64,000 nt of DNA, taken from NCBI RefSeq assembly GCF_023515995.1, contig NZ_CP097320.1, positions 3,782,001 to 3,846,000 on the forward strand, in the 5' to 3' direction. The notes below the pieces were generated by a model, which had not been told where the DNA came from, made no database searches, and was given only the letters and a program-made list of their open reading frames with translations. Both the position numbers and the translations under genes were made by a program. Origin of the DNA: Candidatus Mycobacterium methanotrophicum. Lineage in GTDB: Bacteria > Actinomycetota > Actinomycetes > Mycobacteriales > Mycobacteriaceae. Position 1 is the stretch's first letter. Every line of letters starts with the position of its first letter. Below are positions 43,232 through 52,813 of the stretch, one piece after another.

Positions 43232-45241
43232 CTAGTCGGCTTCGGCGCACGACATCACCGCTTCATCGGCGGTTTCTCGGGTGATCCGCTCGGCGAGCAC
43301 ATCGGGGTCCGCCCGGGCGATGCGGGACTCGACGTCGTAGGGCACGATGATGGCCGTCGCGCCCTGGATTCGGCTGACAGCGCGGGCCATCTTGTCGGCG
43401 GTGCGGTCATGCAACAGCCTGCCTAGCAGCGCCGAATATGTTCGGCGTGGCAACAGCACCGTGACCTTGGTGTCGGGATATGCCCGTTTGACCTCCAAGA
43501 CCAGCTCTTGTGCGACCCGGCTCAAATTACGATCGGGGCAGTCGATCACCCGCAGCCGGGTGTCGTGCTCGAAATGCTGCCAGCGATCCTGCAACTGGGC
43601 GGCGTGCTCTGCGTCGATCACGAAATGCACCGCGGTCAACTCGTCGGCGTGCAGCCCCTTGCCGTAGCGCAGCGCCTCGACCTCGGCTAGGTCGACCGAG
43701 TCCACGAATACGAACACCCGCAGCCGGGCGTGCTCGGCCAACTCCGGACGCTCGGTGCGCGACATCTCCAGCACCGAAGCCTCGGCGTGGTACTGCTGGT
43801 TCAGCCGTATCAGGCCATACACCAAGAAGGGGAAGACGACGACGACCAGCCAGGCGCCTTCGGTGAACTTGGCCACCACGAAGATCCCCACGACGATCGC
43901 CGACATGATCCCGGCGGACAAGTTGGCCAGCATCTGGCGCCGCCAGCCGCGATCGCGGTGGGTGTGGTGGTGTCGGCTCATGCCGAACCCGGCCATCGCG
44001 AAGGCGGTGAACACGCCGATCGCGTAGAACGGCACCAGCCTGTTGACCGAGGCCCCCGTCACCAGCAGCAGCGCCACCGCCAGCACGGCCAGCGTGATGA
44101 CGCCGTTGGAGAACACCAGGCGATGACCACGCTTGGTCAGCGGCCGCGGCAGAAACTGGTCCTCGGCGACGAAACTCGCCAACGCGGGAAACCCGTTGAA
44201 ACCGGTGTTGGCGCCGGTGAACAGGATCGCCGCGCTGGACGCCTGGACCAAGAAGTACAAGATGTTGCCGGTCACCCCCTGCCCGAAGACCGCCCGGGTG
44301 ATCTCCGAGAGCATCGACGGGTATTCGTCCAAATACGGGGTGGCGTGGGTGACGACCGCGAGCCAGGCCACACCGGCCAGCAAGAACCCGAGAATGACGG
44401 CCATCAGGGTCAGCACCCGGCGGGCGTTGTAGCCCTGCGGCTCGCGAAAGGTGTTGACCGTGTTGGAAATCGCCTCGACACCGGTCAGCGACGTGCCGCC
44501 ATTGGCGAAAGCGCGCAGCACCACCAGCACCGTGGCGCCCATCACCAGGCCACCGCCCTGATGGACCGGCACCGCACCCACGATGTGCTGCGGGTCGTAT
44601 CTCGGCAGGCCCCAGAAGAGCTCACGGACCACGCCGGTCACGATCGTCAGCGTGATCATGATGACGAAGGAGTACGTCGCGATCGCGAAGTTCCGGCCCG
44701 ACTGCCGCAGACCGCGCAGGTTGGCGACGCAGATCAGGATCACCACGCCGATCGTCAGTTCCAGGTGGTAGGGGCGCAGCTGGGGTATCGCCGAGACCAC
44801 CGCGACCGTCCCGGCCGCGGGTTGCACCGCGGCGGTGACCACATAGTCGATCAACAGCGCCGCGGCGGCGATCTGCGCCCACCGGGACCCGAAGTTGTCC
44901 CGCGCCACCATATAAGAGCCGCCGGCCCGGGCGTAGGTCATCACGACCCCGCGATACGAGGCGGACACCAGCAACAAGATGAACAAGATGACGCCGATGA
45001 TCGGAAGCAACAGCACGAACGCGGCCATCCCGGCACGCGGCAGCAGTTCGATCATGATCTGCTCTGGGCCATATGCCGTCGAGGAGATCGCGTCAGGTGA
45101 AAGCGCGCCGAGCGCAACAGGATTCGACAATCGCTCGGATTCCAGCTGCTCGCTGGTGAGCGGCTGGCCCAAAACGATGCGCTTCCATTTGTCGACGAAA
45201 GTCGGAGCGATGTCCGAGCTATTGTCCGATGTTGTCACCAT
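43232..45241 (-). CDS. APC-superfamily transporter with cytosolic C-terminal domain (Rv2690c/KimA-like), copy 1
   Basis: The 669-residue protein has about 12 transmembrane helices in residues 50-480, beginning 'SNPVALGALSPDAISSTAYG' and including 'TGANTGFNGFPALASFVAED'. Residues 500-669 form a cytosolic domain with 'RVFVFVDSVDLAEVEALRYG' and 'TKVTVLLPRRTYSALLGRLL'. This layout is that of KimA (YdaO) K+ importers as well as mycobacterial Rv2690c; the substrate (K+ or an amino acid) is not settled by sequence. It lies 39 bases from its paralogue on the same strand. The long forward frame over it is a shadow. Confidence 0.88.
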   Translation of the reverse strand: MVTTSDNSSDIAPTFVDKWKRIVLGQPLTSEQLESERLSNPVALGALSPDAISSTAYGPEQIMIELLPRAGMAAFVLLLPIIGVILFILLLVSASYRGVVMTYARAGGSYMVARDNFGSRWAQIAAAALLIDYVVTAAVQPAAGTVAVVSAIPQLRPYHLELTIGVVILICVANLRGLRQSGRNFAIATYSFVIMITLTIVTGVVRELFWGLPRYDPQHIVGAVPVHQGGGLVMGATVLVVLRAFANGGTSLTGVEAISNTVNTFREPQGYNARRVLTLMAVILGFLLAGVAWLAVVTHATPYLDEYPSMLSEITRAVFGQGVTGNILYFLVQASSAAILFTGANTGFNGFPALASFVAEDQFLPRPLTKRGHRLVFSNGVITLAVLAVALLLVTGASVNRLVPFYAIGVFTAFAMAGFGMSRHHHTHRDRGWRRQMLANLSAGIMSAIVVGIFVVAKFTEGAWLVVVVFPFLVYGLIRLNQQYHAEASVLEMSRTERPELAEHARLRVFVFVDSVDLAEVEALRYGKGLHADELTAVHFVIDAEHAAQLQDRWQHFEHDTRLRVIDCPDRNLSRVAQELVLEVKRAYPDTKVTVLLPRRTYSALLGRLLHDRTADKMARAVSRIQGATAIIVPYDVESRIARADPDVLAERITRETADEAVMSCAEAD

Positions 45242-45280
45242 GTCTCACTTCCTCGGTACTAGACAGCCTTGGGGCGAACA

Positions 45281-47302
45281 TCATTTCGCGTAGGTCGGGG
45301 GCGACTCGGGCACGCCGGGAGGGGTAACCGCATCACCCGGCCGTGCTGACGGGTGCGCCGGCCCGTCGGCGCGGGAGTGCTCGATCCGAGACTCGATGTC
45401 GTAGACCACGATCTGCGCGCTCGCGCCGGGGATCCGGCTGACCGCTGCGGAGATCTTGTCGGCGGTGCGGTCATGCAGCAGCCGGCCCAACAGCGGCGAA
45501 TAGCTGCGACGCGGCAGCAACACCGTCACCTTGGTGTGCGGGTGTTCGTGAATAGCTTGCGCCACCAGTTGTTGGGCGGCCCTGGTCAAGTTGCGATCCC
45601 GGCACTCGACCATCCGCAGCTCGGTGACGTGCCCGAAGTGCTGCCAGCGTCGTCGCAGCCGCTCGGCATGCGCCGAGTCCAACACGAAATGCACCGCCAC
45701 CAACTCGTCGGCGTGCAGGCCGTCGGCGTAACGCATCGCCTCGACCTCGGCGAGGTCGACGTTGTCGACAAAGACGAACACCCGATGCCGGTCATAGCGG
45801 TCCACGTCGGGACGCTCGGTCAGCGACGTCTCCAGCACCGACGCCTCGGCCCGGTACTGGTGGTTGAACCGCATCAAAGCGAAAACCAGAATCGGGAAGA
45901 CCACCACGACCAGCCAGGCGCCCTCGGTGAACTTCGCGATCGCGAAGATCCCCACCACGACCGTGGACAAGACGCCCGCCGAGAAGTTGGTCACCAGCTT
46001 GGATCGCCAGCCGGACCCACGATGGGTCAGCCAGTGTTTGCTCATCCCGTAGCCGGCCATCGAGAAGCCGGTGAACACCCCGATCGCGTAGAACGGCACC
46101 AGCGCGTTCAGCGATCCTCCGGTGAGCACCAGCAGCGCCACCGCCAGCACCGTCAGCGTGATGATGCCGTTGGAGAACACCAGCCGCTGACCGCGCTTCA
46201 TCAGCGGCCGCGGCAAAAACTGGTCCTCGGCGACGAAACTCACCAACGCCGGAAACCCGTTGAAGCTGGTGTTGCCCCCGGTGTAGAGGATCAACGCGGT
46301 CGCCGCCTGCACCAAGAAGTAGAAGACCTGACCGATCACCCCGTTGCCGAACACCGCCCGGGCGATCTCGGACAGCATCGATGGATACCCTTCGGTGTAG
46401 GGGGTAGCGCGCGTCACGTGCGCCAGCCAGGCCACCCCGGCCAGCAGAAATCCGAGGATCGCGGCCATGATGGTCAGCACGCGACGGGCGTTGATGCCCT
46501 CGGGCCTGCGGAACGCGTTGACCGTATTGGAGATCGCCTCGACACCGGTCAGCGACGAGCCACCGTTGGCGAACGCGCGCAACACGATCAGCACCGTGGC
46601 GCCCATGACGATGCCGTTGCCGTGGCCGACGGGAATGGCTCCGTCGAGGTGCTCGGGGTTGTAAGTCGTCAAACCACCCGTGAATTCACGGATGACGCCC
46701 ACGACGATGGTCAGCGACACCATCCCGACGAAGAAATACGTCGGCGCGGCGAAACGCACGCCGGCCTCGCGCAGGCCGCGCAGGTTGCCGAAACACATCA
46801 CCAGCACGACGCCGACGGTGATTTCCAGGCTGTACGGGCCCAGGACGGGAAACGCCGAGGCCACCGCCACCGTTCCGGCCGCGCACTGCACGGCGACGGT
46901 CACCACGTAGTCGATCAACAGCGACGCCGCGGCGATCTGAGCCACCCGGGGCCCGAAATTCTCCCGGGCCACCACATAGGAGCCACCCGCGCGGGTGTAG
47001 ACCATCACGACCTGGCGATAGGAGGCGGCCACCAGCACCAGAATCAACAGGATGACACCGGTGATCGGGAGCAGCAGCGCGAACGCGGCCAGCCCGGCGG
47101 CCGGCAGCAACTCGATCATGATCTGTTCCGAACCATAAGCGGTCGACGAGATCGCGTCGGGTGAAAGCACGCCCAGCGCAACAGGATTCGACAGTCGTTC
47201 GTGTTCCAGCTGGTCGTTGACCATCGGCTTGCCGAGAACAACCCGCTTAAACACGTCGGAAAAAGACGGCGCAATTCTCTGCTCGTCTACTAGTTTTGTC
47301 AC
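45281..47302 (-). CDS. APC-superfamily transporter (Rv2690c/KimA-like), copy 2
   Basis: The 673-residue protein is highly similar to copy 1 throughout the membrane part ('SNPVALGVLSPDAISSTAYG', 'YTGGNTSFNGFPALVSFVAE') and in the C-terminal 'TKVTVLLPRRSYSPLLGRLL'. It is the upstream gene of the tandem pair. Copy divergence is concentrated at the last 40 residues. Together they probably form a bicistronic unit arising by duplication. Confidence 0.88.
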   Translation of the reverse strand: MTKLVDEQRIAPSFSDVFKRVVLGKPMVNDQLEHERLSNPVALGVLSPDAISSTAYGSEQIMIELLPAAGLAAFALLLPITGVILLILVLVAASYRQVVMVYTRAGGSYVVARENFGPRVAQIAAASLLIDYVVTVAVQCAAGTVAVASAFPVLGPYSLEITVGVVLVMCFGNLRGLREAGVRFAAPTYFFVGMVSLTIVVGVIREFTGGLTTYNPEHLDGAIPVGHGNGIVMGATVLIVLRAFANGGSSLTGVEAISNTVNAFRRPEGINARRVLTIMAAILGFLLAGVAWLAHVTRATPYTEGYPSMLSEIARAVFGNGVIGQVFYFLVQAATALILYTGGNTSFNGFPALVSFVAEDQFLPRPLMKRGQRLVFSNGIITLTVLAVALLVLTGGSLNALVPFYAIGVFTGFSMAGYGMSKHWLTHRGSGWRSKLVTNFSAGVLSTVVVGIFAIAKFTEGAWLVVVVFPILVFALMRFNHQYRAEASVLETSLTERPDVDRYDRHRVFVFVDNVDLAEVEAMRYADGLHADELVAVHFVLDSAHAERLRRRWQHFGHVTELRMVECRDRNLTRAAQQLVAQAIHEHPHTKVTVLLPRRSYSPLLGRLLHDRTADKISAAVSRIPGASAQIVVYDIESRIEHSRADGPAHPSARPGDAVTPPGVPESPPTYAK

Positions 47303-47400
47303 ACCACTTCCTTAGCAAGATCTTGCCGGCTCCGCAAAAGCGTACGTTGTGGTCTCCCATCGCGCGCGCTGAGCGCAGCCGAGCCGGGGATGTTGCGTTC

Positions 47401-48911
47401 TCAGCCGGTCACCAGCGAGCCCTCGACCAGCTCGTCAAACCCTTCTATCCCTTCTATCGCATCGTCACTCTGTCCGTCGATACCCCGCAGGCGTTCCTGG
47501 TCAGCGAGGTGACGCGAGGCATACAACCGGGCGACGAGGGCCTTGCGGTCGGCCTGGCGGGTGGCCCTCTCCCAGGCTGCCTGCTCGGTCAGCAAAGCCC
47601 CCGCATACACGTCGCCGATGAACCGGGTGAGCGGGAACAGCCGGGCCTCAGCAACCGCGCCGTCCAGCTTGCGCCAAGCCGTGATCGCCGCCCCCAAATC
47701 GTCGATGCAGCAGCGCACCAAGCGTGTCGTCGCGTCGTCGTCGGACACCGAAACCGCATCATGCAGACGCTCCAGCAAAGGCTGATGGGCATCAGAGCGC
47801 TCGATGCCCCGCCGTACGTCAAGACACAGGATATTGTCAGGACCTTCCCAGATGGTGTTGACCTGCGCGTCGCGGAGCAGCCGCGCGACGGGCCAGTTTT
47901 CGACATACCCGTTACCGCCGTGGACCTCGATCGCGTCCGACGCCATGGTGATGCCCAGCCGGCACACTTTCAGCTTCGTCACCGGCACGGCGATACGCTG
48001 AGGCGCCGCGCGGGGCTGACGGTGGTTGGCAAATCCGGTGCAGTCGAAGACCAGCGCTTGGGCAGCTTCGACGTCGACGATCATCTCGGCGAGTTTGCGG
48101 CGGATCAACGGCTTGTCGAGCAACGTGCCGCCGAATGCTTGCCGCTGCCGCGTGTAGCACAGCGACTCGACCAGGGCGCGGCGCGAGTTGCCGAGGGCGA
48201 ACAGCGCGATGCCGAGCCGCGCCGCGTTGGTCAGTTCCATCATCCGGCCCAGCCCCTTGCCGTCGTGCAGACCGGTCTGGGCGTCCTGACCGCTCGGCTC
48301 ACCGGACAGCAGGAACGTCGCCACACCGCGCCCGGAATCCGGCGCGCCCTCGGGCTTGGCCAGCACCACGAACACCTGCCCGTCGCAGTTGGACGCAAAC
48401 CATTTGAAGCCATTAAGTAGCCACGTGCAGCCGTCCTCATCGTCGCCGCGGTCGCGTCGTGCCGTCGTCTCCAGGGCGCCGAGATCGGAGCCGCCGGTGC
48501 GCTCGGTCAACAGCTGAGCGGTCTCGCCCTCCCACTCGCCGGTCTCGAACTTGGCCAGGACATGCTCGCGAACATCGGCCGGCGCGTAAGCCGCGACCAA
48601 TGACTTGACCATCCCGCCGCCGGTGCCCAGCGCGCAGCCCAGCCCGATGTCGGCCTGGTCGAGCAAATAGTTGGCGGCATACAGCGGCAGCGCCGGGTTG
48701 ACGCGGGCGCGTCGCGCATCGTCTTTTAATGCCTTTGGCGCATCCAGCACTGCCCTTTTCGATTGGGTGAACGACGTCGGCTGGATGACCTGGCTGATGT
48801 CGTGGCCCCAGCGGTCGTACGCTCCAGCCGCGCAGGATTTCGGTCGGTCTGCTCGGCCCACCGCGCCACCGGGCCGCCCATCAATGCACCGATGCGCCTT
48901 AGATGGGCCAC
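47401..48911 (-). pseudogene. Acyl-CoA dehydrogenase (AidB-like), one frameshift near the N-terminus
   Basis: The natural start at 48911 gives 'MAHLRRIGALMGGPVARWAE' and 'TDRNPARLE'. The frame must then shift near 48815 to enter 'YDRWGHDISQVIQPTSFTQS'. From there the enzyme is complete: 'QLLTERTGGSDLGALETTAR', 'GFKWFASNCDGQVFVVLAKP', 'CYTRQRQAFGGTLLDKPLIR' and 'DAIEVHGGNGYVENWPVARL'. AidB-type flavoproteins oxidise acyl-CoA or bind DNA. A start within the second frame is possible but would lose the N-terminus. It may be a sequencing error. Confidence 0.8.
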
Positions 48912-48919
48912 ATTCGACG

Positions 48920-50029
48920 CTAGGACAAGCGCTCGGCGGCCGCAGCGATCCGCTCGTCGGTGGCGGTCAGCGCCACCCGGACGTGCCGAGCCCCGCGTGG
49001 GCCGTAGAACTCGCCGGGCGCCGCCAGGATGCCGCGCTGCGCCAGCCAGGTGACGGTGTCACGGCAAGGCTGGCCGCGGGTGACCCAGAGATACAGCCCG
49101 GCCTCGGAGTGGTCGACGGTGAAACCGGCTGAACGGAACGCCGCAAGCAACACGTCGCGGCGTCGGCGGTAGCGGTCGCGCTGCTCATGCTCGTGGGGGT
49201 CGTCGTCCAGGGCGGCGACCATCGCCGCCTGCACCGGTGTGGGCATCATCATCCCGGCGTGTTTGCGCACCGCCAGCAGCTCGGCGACCAGAGCCTGGTC
49301 CCCGGCGACGAAGCCGGCCCGGTAACCGGCCAGCGAAGAGCTCTTGGACAGCGAGTGCACCGCCAGCAGACCGGTGTGGTCACCGTCGCAGACCGAGGGA
49401 TGCAGGATCGACACCGGCTCGGCGTCCCAACCCAGGCCCAGGTAGCACTCGTCAGAGGCCACCAGCGCGCCGCGCTCTCGAGCCCAACCGACGACTTTAC
49501 GCAAATGATCGACGCCCAGCACCTGCCCGGTCGGATTGCTCGGCGAGTTCACATAGACCAACGCGGGCGATTGCGGACCGAGCTGGGTCAGCGAATCGGC
49601 GTAGAGCACCCGAGTTCCGGCCAGCCGGGCACCGACGTCGTAGGTGGGGTAGGCGAGCTCGGGCACCACCACCAGGCTGTCGGCGCCTAAGCCCAGCAGC
49701 GTCGGCAGCCACGCGATGAGCTCTTTGGTGCCGATCACCGGCAGCACCGCCGCCCCGGTCAACGCGGTCACGCCGTAGCGACGCTCCAGCGCAGCGACGG
49801 CCGATTGGCGAAGTTCCGGGGTGCCCGCAGTGGTGGGGTATCCCGGTGCGCCGCTGGCTGCGGCGAGCGCGTCGCGGATCACCGGCGCCACCGGGTCGAC
49901 CGGCGTGCCGACGGATAGGTCGACGATGCCGTCCCGGTGCGACGCGGCCAGCGCCGTCGCATCGGCCAGGGTGTCCCAGGGGAACACCGGCAACAGAGCT
50001 GACACGGCCGACGCTGGCCGGCGGTTCAC
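48920..50029 (-). CDS. dapC: N-succinyldiaminopimelate aminotransferase
   Basis: The 369-residue class I/II aminotransferase has 'DGIVDLSVGTPVDPVAPVIR', 'YVNSPSNPTGQVLGVDHLRK', 'ALVASDECYLGLGWDAEPVS' and the PLP lysine in 'LAVHSLSKSSSLAGYRAGFV'. It makes the amino acceptor for lysine and peptidoglycan diaminopimelate. It is immediately downstream of fdxC, as in the Rv1177-Rv1178 pair of M. tuberculosis. Confidence 0.94.
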   Translation of the reverse strand: MNRRPASAVSALLPVFPWDTLADATALAASHRDGIVDLSVGTPVDPVAPVIRDALAAASGAPGYPTTAGTPELRQSAVAALERRYGVTALTGAAVLPVIGTKELIAWLPTLLGLGADSLVVVPELAYPTYDVGARLAGTRVLYADSLTQLGPQSPALVYVNSPSNPTGQVLGVDHLRKVVGWARERGALVASDECYLGLGWDAEPVSILHPSVCDGDHTGLLAVHSLSKSSSLAGYRAGFVAGDQALVAELLAVRKHAGMMMPTPVQAAMVAALDDDPHEHEQRDRYRRRRDVLLAAFRSAGFTVDHSEAGLYLWVTRGQPCRDTVTWLAQRGILAAPGEFYGPRGARHVRVALTATDERIAAAAERLS

Positions 50030-50037
50030 CAGGGTGC

Positions 50038-50364
50038 TCAGTCGCCCTCACCTTGCGGCGGCAGATCCTTGACGACCTGGGGGTCGTTCTCGGTCAAGCC
50101 GACTTTGGCCGCGCCACCGGGCGATCCCAGTTCAGCGAAGAAGTCCGCATTGATCTGCGTGTACTGATTCCACTGCTCGGGCACATCGTCCTCGTAGTAG
50201 ATCGCCTCGACCGGGCAGACGGGCTCGCAGGCGCCACAGTCCACGCATTCGTCGGGGTGTATGTAGAGCATCCGTGCGCCCTCATAGATGCAGTCGACCG
50301 GGCATTCCTCGATACATGCCTTGTCCTTGATGTCGACGCAGGGTTCGGCGATCGTGTACGTCAC
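50038..50364 (-). CDS. fdxC: 7Fe ferredoxin FdxC
   Basis: The 108-residue protein starts at GTG 50364 after GGAGGAGACCTTC. Cysteines for the [3Fe-4S] and [4Fe-4S] clusters are in 'AEPCVDIKDKACIEECPVDC' and 'DECVDCGACEPVCPVEAIYY'. It is a small cytosolic electron carrier. It heads the operon with dapC and is divergent from padR. Confidence 0.95.
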   Translation of the reverse strand: MTYTIAEPCVDIKDKACIEECPVDCIYEGARMLYIHPDECVDCGACEPVCPVEAIYYEDDVPEQWNQYTQINADFFAELGSPGGAAKVGLTENDPQVVKDLPPQGEGD

Positions 50365-50462
50365 GAAGGTCTCCTCCATGTGTGTCCGTGGCCCGGGGAA
50401 GTACGCCCGGATTGGTGGTTTTGCTTCCCGGGGGTGAAGGTCCGTTGATTACTGACACTAGA

Positions 50463-50524
50463 CGTTGCACATACAACGCAACTACCGGGGCGGCTATGCG
50501 CGCTAGCGCAGCGCAACTAGTTGC
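50463..50524. promoter_or_regulatory. Two palindromes in the fdxC-padR gap, candidate PadR operators
   Basis: CGTTGCACATACAACG (50463-50478) has CGTTG/CAACG arms, and GCAACTAGTTGC (50513-50524) is a perfect 12-base palindrome. They share the GTTGC/GCAAC element and lie between the divergent genes, where an autoregulating PadR protein would bind. Confidence 0.6.
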
Positions 50525-50555
50525 ATAGCGCCACGGCGGTGCTTATCCTGCGCGG

Positions 50556-51122
50556 GTGGCACTACCGCACGCGATCCTGGTGTCGTTGTGCGAACAGTCC
50601 GGCTCCGGCTACGAGCTCGCACGCCGGTTCAACCGCTCGATCGGCTATTTCTGGAGCGCCACCCATCAGCAGATCTACCGCACGCTGCGGGCGATGGAAG
50701 ACGACGGCTGGGTCGTCGCGACTCTCGTCATCCAGCGCGGCCGACCGGACAAGAAGGTCTACACCGCCTCCGACGCCGGCCGCGCCGAACTGGCCCGCTG
50801 GATCGCCGAGCCGATGAGCGGACGCGGCGGAGCGCTCAGCGATACCCGCGCCCGTGACGTGGCCGTCAAGCTGCGCGGCGCCGCTTACGGCGACACGGCT
50901 GCGCTGCGCACGCAGATTTCTGCGCTGCGCGCCGAACGTGCCCAGTCGTTATGCGTATCACCCGCTTTCGGTGAGCGCGTCGTCGATCAAGGCCACGATC
51001 AACCCGTTTCGCCCGCGTCGGCTCTCGTCACGCGGGGTGCAGAGCACGATCGACGACTTCGTGCGCTGCGCGCAGCTCGCCCGCGATGCCGGCTACGACG
51101 GCGTCGAAATCATGGGCAGTGA
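50556..51122 (+). pseudogene. PadR-family regulator, C-terminus replaced (Rv1176c-like)
   Basis: The natural part is residues 1-131: the winged helix 'MALPHAILVSLCEQSGSGYE', 'THQQIYRTLRAMEDDGWVVA' and 'DKKVYTASDAGRAELARWIA', then the dimerisation helix 'LRTQISALRAERAQS'. Near 50948 a deletion joins it to the middle of a dienoyl-CoA-reductase-type gene in another frame, giving an unrelated tail. DNA binding might survive, but the dimerisation region is cut. Confidence 0.8.
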
Positions 51123-51264
51123 AGGCTATTTGATCAACCAGTTCCTGGCGCCGCGTACCAATAAGCGCAACGACGCCTGGGGCGGTACGCCGGAGAAACG
51201 CCGCCGCTTCCCGGTCGAGATCATCCGCCGCACCCGGGCGGCGGTCGGATCCGACTTCATCAAC
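50946..51264 (+). pseudogene. NADH:flavin oxidoreductase (fadH/Rv1175c-like), internal fragment
   Basis: The frame reads 'YAYHPLSVSASSIKATINPF', 'RDAGYDGVEIMGSEGYLINQ' and 'FLAPRTNKRNDAWGGTPEKR', which are characteristic of the TIM-barrel of 2,4-dienoyl-CoA reductases. Neither the start nor the iron-sulfur/FAD part is present. It is joined on the left to padR (near 50948) and on the right to a reverse-strand gene (near 51264). Confidence 0.85.
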
Positions 51265-51265
51265 G

Positions 51266-51975
51266 TAATCGTCGTCACGCAGCTCGCTGACCGGTGTCAA
51301 GGTGGCGTGCTCGCGGTGCCACGGGTACTGGTTGTGCAGCACCATCGACCAGCGGTGCAGCGCCTCCAATTCGGGGATCTCCTCGTAGCAGTCGATGATC
51401 TCGGCGTAGCTGAAGCGGGGGAAGTCGGGATCGTATTCCTGCAGCCGTAGCGTCTGATTGGCCCGGTCAGAACACAACTCGGCGACCGTGGGAATGACGG
51501 CCGACAGTTTGGTGGCGTGGCTGCGACGATGGCTGAACACGTCGAAGAGAATTTTATAGATTCGGTCCTCGGTCTCCGCGTCCCACCGCGCGGCCAGTTT
51601 GGGATAGGTGTCCCGCACCGCCGAAACCTTGGTCTCCCGGTCCCGCCAAGGTGTCTGTATCGGCACGAACACGTCGTCGCGACGACGCGGCAGGTCGGCC
51701 CACCGGGTCGGTTGGACCTCGTACATGGTGATGACGAACCTGTTGGCCCAGAACAGGTTCAGCGCCATGTCGCGCATCAACCCGAACTTGGTCCGGTACC
51801 GCCCGGCCGCGATGCGATCGAAGATGTCGGTCCCCGTCGGCGCCTTGGCGCCGAAGTCGCGCTCGACGACGCCGTCCAGCTGCTGCAAGGTGTTGAGCGT
51901 CGAAAAGTCAAGCTCTGGAAAGCAATTGGCGGGAAAGACGATTTTACCGTGCCGGTTTACTTCCATGTCACGCAT
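51266..51975 (-). pseudogene. Unrecognised conserved gene, 3' part lost
   Basis: From Met 51975 (after GAGGAGGCGAGCGACA) the frame reads 'MRDMEVNRHGKIVFPANCFP', 'DFGAKAPTGTDIFDRIAAGR', 'MALNLFWANRFVITMYEVQP' and 'RWDAETEDRIYKILFDVFSH'. At about 51266 the frame runs antisense through the fadH fragment, so the natural C-terminus is missing. I do not recognise the family. The well-conserved acidic and aromatic residues suggest an enzyme that was functional until recently. Confidence 0.6.
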
Positions 51976-52095
51976 TGTCGCTCGCCTCCTCAGCAACGGG
52001 TGAAATCGTTATTACCGGAAAGCCGGCGGGCGGCGCGGAGGCGCTGCTGCAGAAGACAGATGTGCATACCGCCTTCGATTGGCCATACCTGCACC

Positions 52096-52300
52096 CTATA
52101 GGCGGCCCGCCATGAGACCACCCGTGATTTTTCCGTTCCGGCCTGGCCTTAAGGAGACGCCTTCGGCTTTGGTGTCGATCTCGGCTTGGTCGCGATGGTA
52201 GGTGAAGCTGGTGTCGGTAATTGTGGTGTGAAAGTGCTTGCCCATCTTGTATTTCGCCAGGGCCTTGCGATCGCTTTGGCGATCCGGGGGGGGCGCGCAG
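52096..52300 (-). pseudogene. IS1634-family transposase fragment
   Basis: The reverse frame contains 'ALAKYKMGKHFHTTITDTSF' and 'YHRDQAEIDTKAEG', corresponding to the region before the last catalytic block of IS1634-type transposases. Nothing else of the element is recognisable here. Confidence 0.65.
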
Positions 52301-52406
52301 CGCGCTAATCCGCCCGTAGTCGATGGCGGCACCGGAATCGTCGCTCAGCTCGTGCAGCGTCGATGCGCGCGGAGGTGATCATGCCGGGAGCCGCGGGAAC
52401 GCCCAC

Positions 52407-52673
52407 CTTCTTTGGTGCTGTGAGTCGTGGGTGTTGTGGTAGCTGGGGTGGAATCCGCACCTTCGGGTGGGGTTTTCACCTGCCGTCTTGTTACTTCACG
52501 GCTTCGCGAGCGGCCTTGATGTAGAAGCTGCTGAGGTCTTGGACGAAGTTCGCATGGGTGTTCGCCAGGGCGCTTACGCAGTCGAGTTGGCTGTGGCTGG
52601 CCAGGGACTTTTCGAAGTCGGCCATGTTCTGCAGCGTCTTCTCGTAGGTGTCGAGCGAGGCCTGACCGGATTC
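52407..52673. repeat. 267-bp direct repeat, copy 1
   Basis: By base-by-base reading this stretch is identical to 57423-57689 (offset 5016). It contains the last 61 codons of the phasin gene plus about 85 bases of its downstream flank. Sequence on both sides differs between the copies, so the ends are sharp. Confidence 0.92.
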
Positions 52674-52676
52674 GCT
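52491..52676 (-). pseudogene. Phasin, 3' part only
   Basis: The frame ends exactly as the complete phasin at 57507-57776 ('GQASLDTYEKTLQNMADFEK' to 'FYIKAAREAVK'). Upstream of codon 31 the sequence is unrelated. It has no start codon or promoter of its own. It arose with the direct repeat. Confidence 0.85.
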
Positions 52677-52791
52677 GGGGTCCCCTCCACCCACGGCAAT
52701 GTGCCATCGGCAGCCGGGCGTGCGCATCCTCGACTAGTGTTAATGAAGACCGCGCCGGAAGCTGCTGTCCGGCAACGGATCTCCTATATAT

Positions 52792-52808
52792 CGCCGCTGT
52801 GAGCGGCG
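52792..52808 (-). terminator. Stem-loop after bdhA
   Basis: CGCCGCT and AGCGGCG pair perfectly around a GTG loop, 6 bases beyond the bdhA stop. There is no U-tract, as is common in mycobacteria. Confidence 0.5.
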
Positions 52809-52813
52809 CGACT

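Noticed and set aside
43730..47164. Two long forward-strand frames (456 and 603 codons) opposite the transporters
   Set aside because: Both are shadows of the membrane protein genes: very rich in His, Gln and Arg, with no recognisable fold. They resemble each other only because the transporters are paralogues.
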